Positions 39,866 to 48,707 of a stretch of DNA of 64,000 nt are shown in pieces. A program made the translations under genes and the position numbers. Origin of the DNA: Superficieibacter sp. HKU1 (GTDB lineage Bacteria; Pseudomonadota; Gammaproteobacteria; Enterobacterales; Enterobacteriaceae); the NCBI RefSeq assembly GCF_029319185.1, contig NZ_CP119754.1, forward strand, positions 1,054,001 through 1,118,000. The letters are read 5' to 3'. A model generated the notes under the pieces. That model was given only the letters and a program-made list of their open reading frames with translations. It was not told where the DNA came from and did not search any database. Position 1 is the first letter of the stretch; every line of letters starts with the position of its first letter.

Positions 39866-40621
39866 TCAGAAATTATCTTTCTTTGCCCTTAACCAGGCAA
39901 AACGCTCTTCAGGTTGTTGCAAATTTGTTTCTTCTGAAATTACTTTAATTAAATCAATGTCATCAGTTCGTAAAAATAAATTTATCTGACGCTCATTTTT
40001 CAGAATAACCGGAAGTGTCATCTGTTTCTTCGCACGTAACCCCTTAACTTTAAGGTAATAATCATTTATGAACGAATCGTGCGGAAGGATACTTTTAGCG
40101 AACTCCATATTTGATAAAGTATATTCATGTGCGCAACAAATAACCGTATTTTCAGGTAAAGCGTTAATCTTTTGAAAGGATTGGTACATTTGTGCTGGAG
40201 TGCCTTCGAACAGGCGTCCGCAACCGCCAGAAAACAGGGTGTCACCACAAAAAAGATAAGGATTACTGAAGAAGCAAACGTGGCCTGCGGTATGTCCAGG
40301 CGTAGCAAAAATAGTAAATTCGCTGCCCAAAACAGAGATTTTATCGCCGTCATTAACAAGCCTGGTGGTGCCTTTATTTAGCGTCTCTTGTGGCCCATAT
40401 ACCACTATATCCGGGTAATGCTGGACGAGTTCCTTCACGCCCCCCGTATGATCGTTATGATGATGCGTCAAAAAGATTGCCGCTGGCTGCCACTTATTTT
40501 GCGCCAGAGCGTCCAGAACCGGACGGGCTTCTCCGGGATCCACAATGATACAGCGATCGTCATCGTCGCTTAATATCCAGATGTAGTTGTCCTGAAATGC
40601 GGGAATACTGTTAAGATTCAT
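39866..40621 (-). CDS. gloB: Hydroxyacylglutathione hydrolase (glyoxalase II)
   Basis: A 251-residue metallo-beta-lactamase-fold enzyme that hydrolyses S-D-lactoylglutathione in methylglyoxal detoxification. The dinuclear metal motif is FLTHHHNDHTGG (about residues 51-62); GDTLFSGGCGRLFEGT and CCAHEYTLSN provide further ligands. The start at MNLNSIPAF (40621) gives the E. coli length; the frame extends further upstream without support. It is divergent from yafS with only 32 bases between starts, so promoters must overlap the coding starts. The 3' half appears AT-richer than neighbouring genes. Confidence 0.95.
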   Translation of the reverse strand: MNLNSIPAFQDNYIWILSDDDDRCIIVDPGEARPVLDALAQNKWQPAAIFLTHHHNDHTGGVKELVQHYPDIVVYGPQETLNKGTTRLVNDGDKISVLGSEFTIFATPGHTAGHVCFFSNPYLFCGDTLFSGGCGRLFEGTPAQMYQSFQKINALPENTVICCAHEYTLSNMEFAKSILPHDSFINDYYLKVKGLRAKKQMTLPVILKNERQINLFLRTDDIDLIKVISEETNLQQPEERFAWLRAKKDNF

Positions 40622-40653
40622 AATGACCTCATAAAGCGAAGCGGAAGAGTGTG

Positions 40654-41370
40654 ATGAAACCGGCAAGGATTTCCCAGACAGCGCCATCCCCAACTCGCTG
40701 GAGCGAACTGCCCCGGGGGGAATATTATCGTGAGGCTCTGGAGCATCAGCTTAAACCCTGGCTGGCAAAAATGTATGGATTTCATTTGCTTAAAGTCGGC
40801 AATTTGAGCGCCGAAATCAATACCGATGCATGCGCCATCTCCCATCAGGTTAATGTCTCGTTAAGTGGCGAACCTATGCAGGTAAAAGCCGATCCTTTGC
40901 ATCTGCCGTTTGCTGAAAAGTCGGTGGATGCCTGCCTGTTAGCACATACGCTACCCTGGTGTCAGGATCCTCACCAATTACTCCGCGAAGCCGATCGCGT
41001 TTTAATCGATGATGGCTGGCTTATCATCACAGGCTTTAATCCGTTAAGCCTGATGGGATTGCGTAAGCTTGTGCCGTTTATGCGAAAAAGGCCGCCGTCA
41101 AATAGCCGTATGTTTACCCTGATGCGCCAGATGGACTGGTTAACGCTACTTAATTTTGAAGTAATGCATTATAGCCGCTTTCAGGTTTTACCGTGGACGC
41201 GGCAGGGCGGGAAATTACTGAGTACGCATCTTCCCGCGCTGGGATGTCTGCAGGTCATTGTGGCCCGTAAACGCACCATACCACTTACCCTGAATCCCAT
41301 GAAGCAGAGTAAAGCTAAGCGGCCGTTAAGGCAGGCCGTAGGCGCTACCAGGCAATATCGTAAGCCCTGA
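40654..41370 (+). CDS. yafS: Methyltransferase-like protein YafS
   Basis: A 238-residue protein of the type-11 methyltransferase fold (ADPLHLPFAEKSVDACLLAH, VLIDDGWLIITGFNP), without a clear glycine-rich SAM motif I, so catalytic activity is uncertain. It is the orthologue of E. coli YafS. The ATG at 40654 is chosen over the adjoining GTG at 40651 for agreement with MKPAR in E. coli. It ends two bases from the convergent rnhA stop. Confidence 0.9.
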   Translation: MKPARISQTAPSPTRWSELPRGEYYREALEHQLKPWLAKMYGFHLLKVGNLSAEINTDACAISHQVNVSLSGEPMQVKADPLHLPFAEKSVDACLLAHTLPWCQDPHQLLREADRVLIDDGWLIITGFNPLSLMGLRKLVPFMRKRPPSNSRMFTLMRQMDWLTLLNFEVMHYSRFQVLPWTRQGGKLLSTHLPALGCLQVIVARKRTIPLTLNPMKQSKAKRPLRQAVGATRQYRKP

Positions 41371-41372
41371 GG

Positions 41373-41840
41373 TCAGGCATCAGGCTGATAGCCGATGTCC
41401 TCCTGGGTCGGATGCGACGCCGCCGTACGCGCCAGTTCGTCGCAGCGTTCATTCTCGGGGTGACCGGCATGCCCTTTCACCCATTCCCAGCGGATTTGAT
41501 GCTGTCCGAGCGCGGCATCAAGTCGCTTCCAGAGATCGACATTTTTAACCGGCTTCTTTTCTGCCGTCTTCCAGCCGCGTTTTTTCCAGTTGTGGATCCA
41601 CTGGGTAATCCCCTGACGGACATACTGACTATCGGTGCTCAGAACCACTTCACAATGTTCTTTTAAGGCTTCCAGCGCCACGATTGCCGCCATCAGCTCC
41701 ATACGATTATTGGTAGTTAAACGATAGCCTTCGCTAAAGGTTTTTTCAGCCTGTTGATAGCGTAGAATAGCGCCATAGCCGCCCGGTCCTGGATTGCCGA
41801 GGCAAGAACCATCGGTGAAAACTTCTACCTTTTTTAGCAT
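41373..41840 (-). CDS. rnhA: Ribonuclease HI
   Basis: A 155-residue cytoplasmic nuclease that cuts RNA in RNA-DNA hybrids. Catalytic Asp10 (VEVFTDGS), Glu48 (NNRMELMAA), Asp70 (LSTDSQYV) and Asp134 (NERCDELA) are all present, with the basic handle WKKRGWKT. The start is MLKKVEVF at 41840; a longer frame upstream lacks support. It is divergent from dnaQ, as in E. coli. Confidence 0.97.
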   Translation of the reverse strand: MLKKVEVFTDGSCLGNPGPGGYGAILRYQQAEKTFSEGYRLTTNNRMELMAAIVALEALKEHCEVVLSTDSQYVRQGITQWIHNWKKRGWKTAEKKPVKNVDLWKRLDAALGQHQIRWEWVKGHAGHPENERCDELARTAASHPTQEDIGYQPDA

Positions 41841-41893
41841 CTCTGGTAGACTTCCTGTGATTAAAAACGACAAGTCTGACACAAATGAACGAT

Positions 41894-42622
41894 ATGAGCA
41901 CTGCTATTACACGACAGATCGTCCTCGATACCGAAACAACCGGTATGAACCAAATTGGCGTTCATTATGAAGGCCATAAGATCATTGAAATCGGTGCCGT
42001 TGAAGTAATCAACCGCCGTCTGACCGGTAATAACTTTCATGTCTATCTGAAGCCAGACCGGCTGGTGGATCCGGAAGCGTTCGGCGTTCACGGTATTGCC
42101 GATGAGTTTTTGCTTGATAAGCCCACCTTCGCCGACGTTGCGGATGAGTTCCTTGATTATATTCGCGGCGCTGAACTGGTCATTCATAACGCATCGTTTG
42201 ATATCGGTTTTATGGATTATGAATTCAGTAAGCTGAATCGCGGGATCCCAAAAACAGATACGTTTTGTAAAGTGACCGACAGCCTGGCGCTGGCGAGGAG
42301 AATGTTCCCTGGCAAGCGTAATAGCCTGGACGCGCTATGCTCACGCTATGAAATAGATAACAGTAAGCGAACTCTGCACGGGGCGCTGCTCGATTCCCAG
42401 ATCCTCGCCGATGTTTACCTGATGATGACCGGCGGTCAGACCTCCATAGCCTTCGCCATGGAAGGAGAGAGCAAGCAGCAGGTCGATACCGGTATTCAAC
42501 GTATCGTTCGTGCGGCCAGCAAGTTACGGGTTATTTCTGCCAGTGATGAAGAACAGTTAGCGCACGAATCACGTCTGGATTTAGTGCAGAAAAAAGGCGG
42601 CAGTTGTCTCTGGCGCGCCTGA
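41894..42622 (+). CDS. dnaQ: DNA polymerase III epsilon subunit (proofreading exonuclease)
   Basis: A 242-residue DEDDh 3'-5' exonuclease. ExoI is VLDTETTG with Asp12 and Glu14; ExoII is HNASFDIGFMD; ExoIII is HGALLDSQILAD. The C-terminal tail (about 190-242, ending KKGGSCLWRA) binds DnaE. The ATG at 41894 gives the E. coli-like MSTAITRQ; an ATG nine bases earlier would add MND. It diverges from rnhA, their starts 53 bases apart. Confidence 0.97.
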   Translation: MSTAITRQIVLDTETTGMNQIGVHYEGHKIIEIGAVEVINRRLTGNNFHVYLKPDRLVDPEAFGVHGIADEFLLDKPTFADVADEFLDYIRGAELVIHNASFDIGFMDYEFSKLNRGIPKTDTFCKVTDSLALARRMFPGKRNSLDALCSRYEIDNSKRTLHGALLDSQILADVYLMMTGGQTSIAFAMEGESKQQVDTGIQRIVRAASKLRVISASDEEQLAHESRLDLVQKKGGSCLWRA

Positions 42623-42752
42623 TAAATATGAAAATGCTGATTAAAACGCCGTCCGGGCGATTTTTGCAGCAAACAATTCAAAACGTGAGAAAAACCGTTG
42701 ACGATCTGAAAGGCACACCGTACTATTCGCAACGTTCCCAAGGGAACACAGC

Positions 42753-42829
42753 GGAGCGGTAGTTCAGTCGGTTAGAATACCTGCCTGTCACGCAGGGGGT
42801 CGCGGGTTCGAGTCCCGTCCGTTCCGCCA
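42753..42829 (+). tRNA. aspV: tRNA-Asp (GTC) at the island border
   Basis: A 77-base tRNA identical to the aspU copy at 35,474. It ends with encoded CCA, immediately followed by island DNA. The 3' part of a tRNA is the usual integration target of P4-type integrases, and an integrase remnant starts 160 bases downstream. Confidence 0.98.
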
Positions 42830-42840
42830 AATTATTTGTT

Positions 42841-42945
42841 TTTTGGTGTAAGTGTGTTTTTTATTTGTTAGAGATATCACCCAGTTAGACCGAAAAATCT
42901 TCCCGATACGTATATGGTTTTCTCTACGTATTTGGTGTAAAAGTG
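42841..42945 (+). repeat. Direct repeats near the tRNA, possible integrase arm sites
   Basis: TTTGGTGTAA followed closely by AGTG occurs at about 42842-42853 and again at 42931-42944, in the same orientation, 89 bases apart, between aspV and the integrase remnant. This is where arm-type binding sites of a tyrosine recombinase are expected. The function is inferred from position only. Confidence 0.4.
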
Positions 42946-42988
42946 GTTCAAAGTAGGGGCTGTCCAGTTCTATAAAGGAGCGGCCCCA

Positions 42989-43262
42989 ATGGTATTAACC
43001 AAACCACAAATCCGCTCGTTAAACTCCCTCAACTAATCTCACAAAGTCACCATTTCTGGTGGTTTATATATCCTTGTTAAAACTAGTGGTGCAAAACCTT
43101 AGTATCTCCGGCATCGCTTTGGCGGTAAAGAAACCTGTATCGCTTTTTGGTGAATATTCTGCGGTCACCTTTACCGCACCGCCCGAGGGAAGTACGAGGA
43201 AGACCGTCGAATGCTGGCCGAAAACGACAGAAAGCAGCGCCAGATATTGTCATATATCAGAT
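42989..43262 (+). pseudogene. Degraded P4-type integrase, N-terminal fragment
   Basis: Starting at ATG 42989 behind AGGAG, the frame reads MVLTKPQIRSLNSLN, then in-frame stops and frame changes break it. Pieces in three frames still align with the N-terminal arm-binding domain of P4-family tyrosine recombinases: SGGLYILVK, RFGGKE, GEYSAVTFTA and ARGKYEEDRRMLAEN, in the right order. The catalytic domain is absent. It marks the old integration end of the island at aspV. An 82-codon frame through 43059-43307 is one reading of this wreck. Confidence 0.8.
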
Positions 43263-43434
43263 ACCACTGCTGTTTTACCGCTGACATCATTCACCAGCGG
43301 TGTGTAACATTGACAATAATGGTAGAGCAAATAGCACCGTAACAGTAATAATGTTCCAAATATCGTTATCGCCAGACCAGCCCGACATCATCAGTGCATA
43401 TTACAGATGGCTATGTTCAGTCATACGAATTCTG
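43263..43434. other. Gap between integrase remnant and tssA
   Basis: About 170 bases with no supported gene, terminator or repeat. It is probably decayed island DNA. The last bases lie just past the tssA stop. Confidence 0.5.
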
Positions 43435-44490
43435 TTACTCTGATGGGTCCCATTTCTCCAGTAACTCTACCGGAATTTCATTGATTACTTCCGAAAATCG
43501 TTTTCCAACCAATCGCTCCGCTTGGCGCAACAGTGGGATTGTGGGGCTACTTGGCTCACTGCTTTCAAACCAGCGGCGGATGATCTTCAGGCGTTCAAGC
43601 GCATCGTTGCGGTCACGGATATTTTCCGGTATTGCTTTTGTTAACACTGGTAAAGTTGCGGGCGTATTTACAGGGGCAATATCTTTCGTCAGCGTCGGGG
43701 GAAGGTTGACGGCAGTCGTGGTCTCCGGGGCCGACGTCTGTATTTGTGGTGGCGAAACTTCTATTGTTGTCGCTTTTACCCTGTCAGGTAAAAGCGACAA
43801 CAATTGCTTCAAACGGGAGAAATCAGGCGCGAAATCGCGCAATGTGTCGTTCGCCCATTGTTGGAGATGTTCGATGCTCTCTGCGGCCTGGCGAAATGCG
43901 GCTAATGGCAGCAGCCCTCTCGCTTCCAGATCGGCCAGTTGCTGGCTTACAGACTCCGGGGAGAGCGCATCGGCAGGATGTGGCGCTGACAGGGCCCGCT
44001 CTACATCTCTTACCTGCAGCCGCATGGCAGCATTGTTCGACAATATGATACTACGGATGTCCGCCATTACTCCTTCATGATCCAGCAATGCTGCTAGCGC
44101 GTTGCTGCGGGCCACAATCGCATCTTCTGCGCTTTCAGTGGAGATGTCTTCATCGATAAGAAGTTGTGGGTGTAGCGTAGCGGAATATACCGTACACAGT
44201 TTTTCCAGCAGTAAAAATGCTTCTGCAAGTCCCTGGGCTCCAGCTAATTGCGTGCGGCAACGCAATAACAGGATCAGCACACGTATATCTTTACTGCGGG
44301 CGAGCAGGCGGCGCGCATCGCGTTCAATTTCCTGCCAGTTAACGGTTTCCGGCGTACTAACAAAATCACCATATTGTGCCTCCGCCTGGGGGGCGGCGCG
44401 ATTGAACAGTAGCAGGTATTCCGGGTCGTACTCTAGATCGATGCCGCAGGGCTGTTCAGCGCTTACCGGTTCGGTCAGGGACATGTCCAT
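43435..44490 (-). CDS. tssA: Type VI secretion protein TssA (ImpA family)
   Basis: A 351-residue protein with the ImpA N-terminal domain (about 10-130; CGIDLEYDPEYLLL, then NWQEIERDARRLLARSKDIRV) and a short C-terminal region with RDRNDALERLKIIRRWFE and the closing PLLRQAERLVGKRFSEVINE motif. TssA proteins prime and cap growing sheath and tube; this one is of the shorter class. It is the last gene of the leftward operon, 10 bases after tssG. ATG at 44490 or 44484 could start it. Confidence 0.9.
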   Translation of the reverse strand: MDMSLTEPVSAEQPCGIDLEYDPEYLLLFNRAAPQAEAQYGDFVSTPETVNWQEIERDARRLLARSKDIRVLILLLRCRTQLAGAQGLAEAFLLLEKLCTVYSATLHPQLLIDEDISTESAEDAIVARSNALAALLDHEGVMADIRSIILSNNAAMRLQVRDVERALSAPHPADALSPESVSQQLADLEARGLLPLAAFRQAAESIEHLQQWANDTLRDFAPDFSRLKQLLSLLPDRVKATTIEVSPPQIQTSAPETTTAVNLPPTLTKDIAPVNTPATLPVLTKAIPENIRDRNDALERLKIIRRWFESSEPSSPTIPLLRQAERLVGKRFSEVINEIPVELLEKWDPSE

Positions 44491-44500
44491 ATAATTGCTC

Positions 44501-45496
44501 TCAGTAGGTTAAGTCGTGTTCAGGTTCAAAAATCATACCGGTAACCGGGCGGTCATGCATGGCTCTGCCTGCCCAAGTTGTCCAGCCAAGCTGCTGCGCA
44601 CCGCCGATCACCGCAGGTGGCGCGACGTGAGGTTTAAGCTGGAGTTCGATTTCCCAGCAATATTCGAAACCGATAAATGTGCGTACCAACTCAGTCAGCG
44701 CAGGCAGATTGTTGCCGCCGGGAAGAAAGCGAAGGTAATCTTCCAGCGTGAGCGGGCCGATAACCAGCCGGAATTTGTACTGCATATCTGGTACAGCCTG
44801 ACCAATAAGCGCACCATAACCAATTACTGAGGACTGCGTTGGTGCACCCAGGCGGGTAATTTCATCGTCTGCCACGGCTATCCAGTGCAGGGCGAATTCT
44901 TTTACCGCAAAAGGTACACTGAAATAGTGTGCCAGGGTGGCAGCTAGCCCGTCAGGATTGCGGGATTCGCGCACCAGATGGGCGGAGGCGGCCAGGCGGA
45001 CATGATCTGACAGTGGACTTCCGGCGCTCTCCCGCAGATCCTGTCCGCTGAGGCTGGCAATATAAAATGCGAAACGGTCATATTCCGGTTTGTCCAGCCC
45101 GCCACCAGCAGACTGGCCGCTGCGCCATGCCTGCCAGAACTGTGTCAGCCAGCGGTGGTGAAAAATATTGGAAAAATGAACCAGTGTCGGATCGTGGCGG
45201 CTCTCTGAGCGATTCAGCGCCAGCTCCGTATAGTGCAGCGGTAGGGGGCCGTTCGGTCCCCACAATCCGAGGCTGTACAGACTCAGATGCAGACGCCCGT
45301 CCTGCCAGGTGATCTGCGCGATTTCCCGTGGCGCAAAGGTCATCGTCGGCGTCTGTCCCAGACGAAATTTTTCCATCCTTGGCTGCCAGATACTTCCTGA
45401 CGGAGCATCACAGAGCTGCGCATCCACACGCCGCATCAGATTCAGGAATCCGTAACGCCAGGGGGTTTTCTGTGCCTGATCAAGCGCACCAGTCAT
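44501..45496 (-). CDS. tssG: Type VI baseplate protein TssG
   Basis: A 331-residue baseplate wedge protein (ImpH/VasB family) that with TssF and TssE builds the platform around VgrG. Family features: PWRYGFLNLMRRVDAQ, the VHFSNIFHHRWLTQFWQAWR segment and LPLHYTELAL. The start overlaps the tssF stop by four bases, so the two are made together. Confidence 0.95.
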   Translation of the reverse strand: MTGALDQAQKTPWRYGFLNLMRRVDAQLCDAPSGSIWQPRMEKFRLGQTPTMTFAPREIAQITWQDGRLHLSLYSLGLWGPNGPLPLHYTELALNRSESRHDPTLVHFSNIFHHRWLTQFWQAWRSGQSAGGGLDKPEYDRFAFYIASLSGQDLRESAGSPLSDHVRLAASAHLVRESRNPDGLAATLAHYFSVPFAVKEFALHWIAVADDEITRLGAPTQSSVIGYGALIGQAVPDMQYKFRLVIGPLTLEDYLRFLPGGNNLPALTELVRTFIGFEYCWEIELQLKPHVAPPAVIGGAQQLGWTTWAGRAMHDRPVTGMIFEPEHDLTY

Positions 45497-47376
45497 ACGT
45501 TCCCTCTTTGTCCGGTTCTTACCGGCCAGGTCATGATTTTCCCGCGCTGCATGGAGTGCAGCGTCATCTGCGAAAACGTGTTAATGGAAACATGACGGGC
45601 GATATAGTGTTCCAGCACCAGTCCGAATAGATAAGGACTGATGCCGGAAAATCCTTCCTCATCCACAGTCAGCTCGCAACTGACGCCCCGCCCGTAAACC
45701 AGCAGAGCCGAACCGGGGAGGCGGCGGGTCACTGGGGTGGTCTGGCAGCCAATCAGACTGCGTACCTGGCGTGACTGTGGACTGTCATGGAGTGGAATAA
45801 ACAGGTTCAGCAAGTCGCGTAGCGCCTGACCGCCAGTACGGTGATCCAGATCGGCCAGCGGCAAATAGTTAAACGATAACTGCCGGATCAACCGCCAGGC
45901 CATTTCGCGTTCAGCCAGTGGCGGCTGCGGTGGGCGGGGAGGTTTGATAAGACCAACACTTGCGACAGGAATAGCGGCGTCCACAGTCAGGTCATCCCGG
46001 CCATTGCGCGGGAGCAGACAGGGCAAATCGCGATTTGTTACCATCGCCGTGACAGTGATATGACGCAGATTTTCAGGGTATGGCGCTTCGTGCTGATCGA
46101 CCAGAGACAGAAAAACCTCCGAGCCGGTGTAGGGCGTACGGGTGCCATAGCGGCGGGCGTTTTCCGAAGACCGGCGGGGCTCGCGGCGCAGTGAGAAATA
46201 ACGACCGTGATTGCCTTCATCGTTATTTCGTGTGTGGTACAGCGGACGGAAAGTCATCTTCCGTGTGGTGTTCGCTTCCAGCCCTTCCACTTCCTGAACG
46301 GAAAACACTTCGTAATCCAGCGGACGGGTACGATCTACTACCAAATGCTGTTCCGTCACACTGTGAGTGACTTCGATTCGGGTGGTTGTGCGAGGAAATA
46401 GATTAATCACTGGCGTACAGAACAGGCTGAATTGTGTGGCATCCGTTTGGTGAATAAGCCAGTCCGGCGGCAGATGGTTGAGTAGTACAACAATCTCCGC
46501 CACGTTACCCTTCACTTTTTGCAGTCCGGTAGATAGGCCGGTCGGGGTGAAAAAATAAAACCGTTCCGGGCAGGCGAAAAATTCATGCAACAGATTATGG
46601 CCATGAAACACATTCCAGGTCAGCGGCAGCAGTCCCTGGCCAGGCTCCAGTCCTTCGTGTCTCACTGGCTGCTTCAGGTTCACATTCAGCTCACCGTCAA
46701 AGTGGCCGGGTTCTCCGGCCAGCGTGGCGACGGCGCTGGTATGCAACAGTTCAAACAGATGCGACGCAATACGCTCTTCACCACAGAGGTAAAAGGAGAG
46801 TTTATCCGGTCCTGCAAGCTCGCTGAAGGTCAGCTCCCCGAAGGTTCGCAGGGTGATGCGCAGCGCCCCGGCGACATGAATATTGGGCGGTAGATAGCGG
46901 TGCAGGGCTGGCATATCCGGTGGCGCGGCAGTCAGACGCACCTCTTCTATGGACAGCGGCCACAACGTGACCTCCTGACTGCTGCGAAACTGACAGGCGG
47001 TATTTTCGCCTTCCGGGACAGGGGAAACGAATGTGGTATTGCGCGGCACGGTGAAGCCTTTCGCCAGATCGCCTTCCTGCTTGTCGGGATACAGCTTTGC
47101 CACCGCCATCGACGGCGTGGGCGTGACATAATTGGGACTAATGACTTCCAGCAACCGCTGCGTAAAGCGGGGAAACTCGGCGTCAATTTTTAGCTGGGTG
47201 CGTGCGGTCAGGAAGCTGAATGCTTCGATCATGCGTTCCACATACGGGTCAGCGATACTGTTTCCCTGTATCCCCAGCCGGGCGGCAATTTTGGGGTGGA
47301 GAGCGGCGAACTCAGCGCCTGTTTCCCGCAGATAACTCAACTCGCGGTTGTAATACTCCAGTAGCCGTGGATCCAT
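45493..47376 (-). CDS. tssF: Type VI baseplate protein TssF
   Basis: A 627-residue baseplate wedge protein (ImpG/VasA family). The N-terminus MDPRLLEYYNRELSYLRE and PHVERMIEA-like stretch (here PYVERMIEAFSFLTARTQLK) are diagnostic. Two TssF copies pair with one TssG in the wedge. It lies 15 bases after tssE. I see no internal break. Confidence 0.95.
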   Translation of the reverse strand: MDPRLLEYYNRELSYLRETGAEFAALHPKIAARLGIQGNSIADPYVERMIEAFSFLTARTQLKIDAEFPRFTQRLLEVISPNYVTPTPSMAVAKLYPDKQEGDLAKGFTVPRNTTFVSPVPEGENTACQFRSSQEVTLWPLSIEEVRLTAAPPDMPALHRYLPPNIHVAGALRITLRTFGELTFSELAGPDKLSFYLCGEERIASHLFELLHTSAVATLAGEPGHFDGELNVNLKQPVRHEGLEPGQGLLPLTWNVFHGHNLLHEFFACPERFYFFTPTGLSTGLQKVKGNVAEIVVLLNHLPPDWLIHQTDATQFSLFCTPVINLFPRTTTRIEVTHSVTEQHLVVDRTRPLDYEVFSVQEVEGLEANTTRKMTFRPLYHTRNNDEGNHGRYFSLRREPRRSSENARRYGTRTPYTGSEVFLSLVDQHEAPYPENLRHITVTAMVTNRDLPCLLPRNGRDDLTVDAAIPVASVGLIKPPRPPQPPLAEREMAWRLIRQLSFNYLPLADLDHRTGGQALRDLLNLFIPLHDSPQSRQVRSLIGCQTTPVTRRLPGSALLVYGRGVSCELTVDEEGFSGISPYLFGLVLEHYIARHVSINTFSQMTLHSMQRGKIMTWPVRTGQRGNV

Positions 47377-47391
47377 GAATAATGCCTTGTA

Positions 47392-47886
47392 TTAAAAGAA
47401 CGTAATGCGGTTCTGTTCCATGTCCAGCGCACTGCGCACCAGAAACTCCGTGGGATACGGCTGCGTCAGAATTTGTCCGCGAATTTCAAACTGTAGCGTG
47501 TTGTGGGTACCCTGCCGGGTTTCATCCAGTAACGGCGTGACCTGAAGCGTGGAGGCTTTCAGCCGGGGTTCGAAACGGATGATGGCGCGCCGGATCGCCT
47601 GGCTGATGTCGTCCCATTTGTGCTCATACATAAAACTGCCCGCCAGCGGCGGCAATCCATAGTTAAGTACCGACGCTGCCGCCTGTGGATAGCGACAGGC
47701 ATCAATGTCATCCTCATGGCTGATAGTATTGAGCAGGAAAGAGAGATCCCGGCGAATGATCTCCTTCAGTTGCACTGGCGTAACGCTGATATCTCTGTCA
47801 AGTTTCTGATACGGGGCATTGTCGCACAGTCGGTCAAACAGTGTGGGGAGCAGGTGGTTAGCCGGGGTAAAGCGGGTGGTGCTCAT
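47392..47886 (-). CDS. tssE: Type VI baseplate protein TssE (gp25-like)
   Basis: A 164-residue homologue of phage T4 gp25, which nucleates the sheath at the baseplate. The gp25 core includes VLNYGLPPLAGS and the EIRGQIL strand. The start at MSTTRFTPANH (47886) overlaps the tagJ stop by four bases (ATGA); the frame is open further upstream without support. Confidence 0.93.
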   Translation of the reverse strand: MSTTRFTPANHLLPTLFDRLCDNAPYQKLDRDISVTPVQLKEIIRRDLSFLLNTISHEDDIDACRYPQAAASVLNYGLPPLAGSFMYEHKWDDISQAIRRAIIRFEPRLKASTLQVTPLLDETRQGTHNTLQFEIRGQILTQPYPTEFLVRSALDMEQNRITFF

Positions 47887-48707
47887 GCGCCATCGCCTTC
47901 CTGTGCGTAAAAGGTACAGTGGGTCATGTCCAGCAGACTGATATCCCCGTGACTGGTAAGCCACACTTTCTGTCCCAGCGCCCGCACGGTGGTTTCGCCG
48001 GGACCGTCCTGCCAGATGGTTTCCCTGCACAGACGCAGGGCGTCGGACGCGCTTTCCGAACCACTGTAGCGGGTAAATAACCAGGCACCGTGCGTATCAC
48101 CATTCACTAGCGTGATATTAACCGGCTTCCAGAGCAGATCGGTCAGACGTGCTGGCGACGGTGATTCCAGCGAGCGGATTTGTGAAAACGGCAGCCAGAT
48201 ATATACGCCGCCAGTAATCAGTTCAAGTACCGGACCGAGACGGGAGTCGCTGTCGCTCACCCAGTCAAATGTACCCCCGTTCCACTGCCCGCGGGTATCC
48301 GTTATGGCTTCCAGTGCGGTGTTACGGTGTTCATCGGATTGGTGGATATCACCGTTACTGCCGAGCGCCGCGAGTAATGACTCCACCCAGACAGGCTGCG
48401 GCAGAAGAAAACCCGGCTGCTGCTCGCCCTGAAAAACGGTATGACGGAACATTTCGCAACGAACCAGTTCCCGATACAATCGGGCCTCCTGGCTATAATT
48501 TGCATCCATCCTGGCGCATAGCTGAAGTTGGTGTAGCGCCCGTGCCCAGTCACCGGCCACACACAATAACTGGAAAAGACTGTGGCGGCAGAGCGCTTTC
48601 GCCGGATTTTCCCGTATCTGCTGCTCCGCCATCTGAATTCCCTCCGCAATGGAATGTTCCTGTATCAGGGCGGACAGAGTGGTAGGAAGCGTATCAGTTT
48701 TTTTCAT
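47883..48707 (-). CDS. tagJ: T6SS accessory protein TagJ (ImpE/SciE type)
   Basis: A 274-residue ImpE-family protein. An N-terminal tetratricopeptide-like part (about 20-100; IQMAEQQIRENPAKALCRHSLFQLLCVAGDW) precedes the C-terminal ImpE domain (GGVYIWLPFSQIRSLE). In other systems TagJ binds TssB near the sheath and may tune ClpV. The ATG at 48707 follows GGAG at the right distance and overlaps the 3' end of the FHA gene by 14 bases; an upstream ATG at 48722 is less well placed. Confidence 0.88.
   Translation of the reverse strand: MKKTDTLPTTLSALIQEHSIAEGIQMAEQQIRENPAKALCRHSLFQLLCVAGDWARALHQLQLCARMDANYSQEARLYRELVRCEMFRHTVFQGEQQPGFLLPQPVWVESLLAALGSNGDIHQSDEHRNTALEAITDTRGQWNGGTFDWVSDSDSRLGPVLELITGGVYIWLPFSQIRSLESPSPARLTDLLWKPVNITLVNGDTHGAWLFTRYSGSESASDALRLCRETIWQDGPGETTVRALGQKVWLTSHGDISLLDMTHCTFYAQEGDGA

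Noticed and set aside
43059..43307. 82-codon frame next to aspV as a new gene
   Set aside because: Its parts align better as one of three frames of a decayed integrase, and it lacks a credible start.
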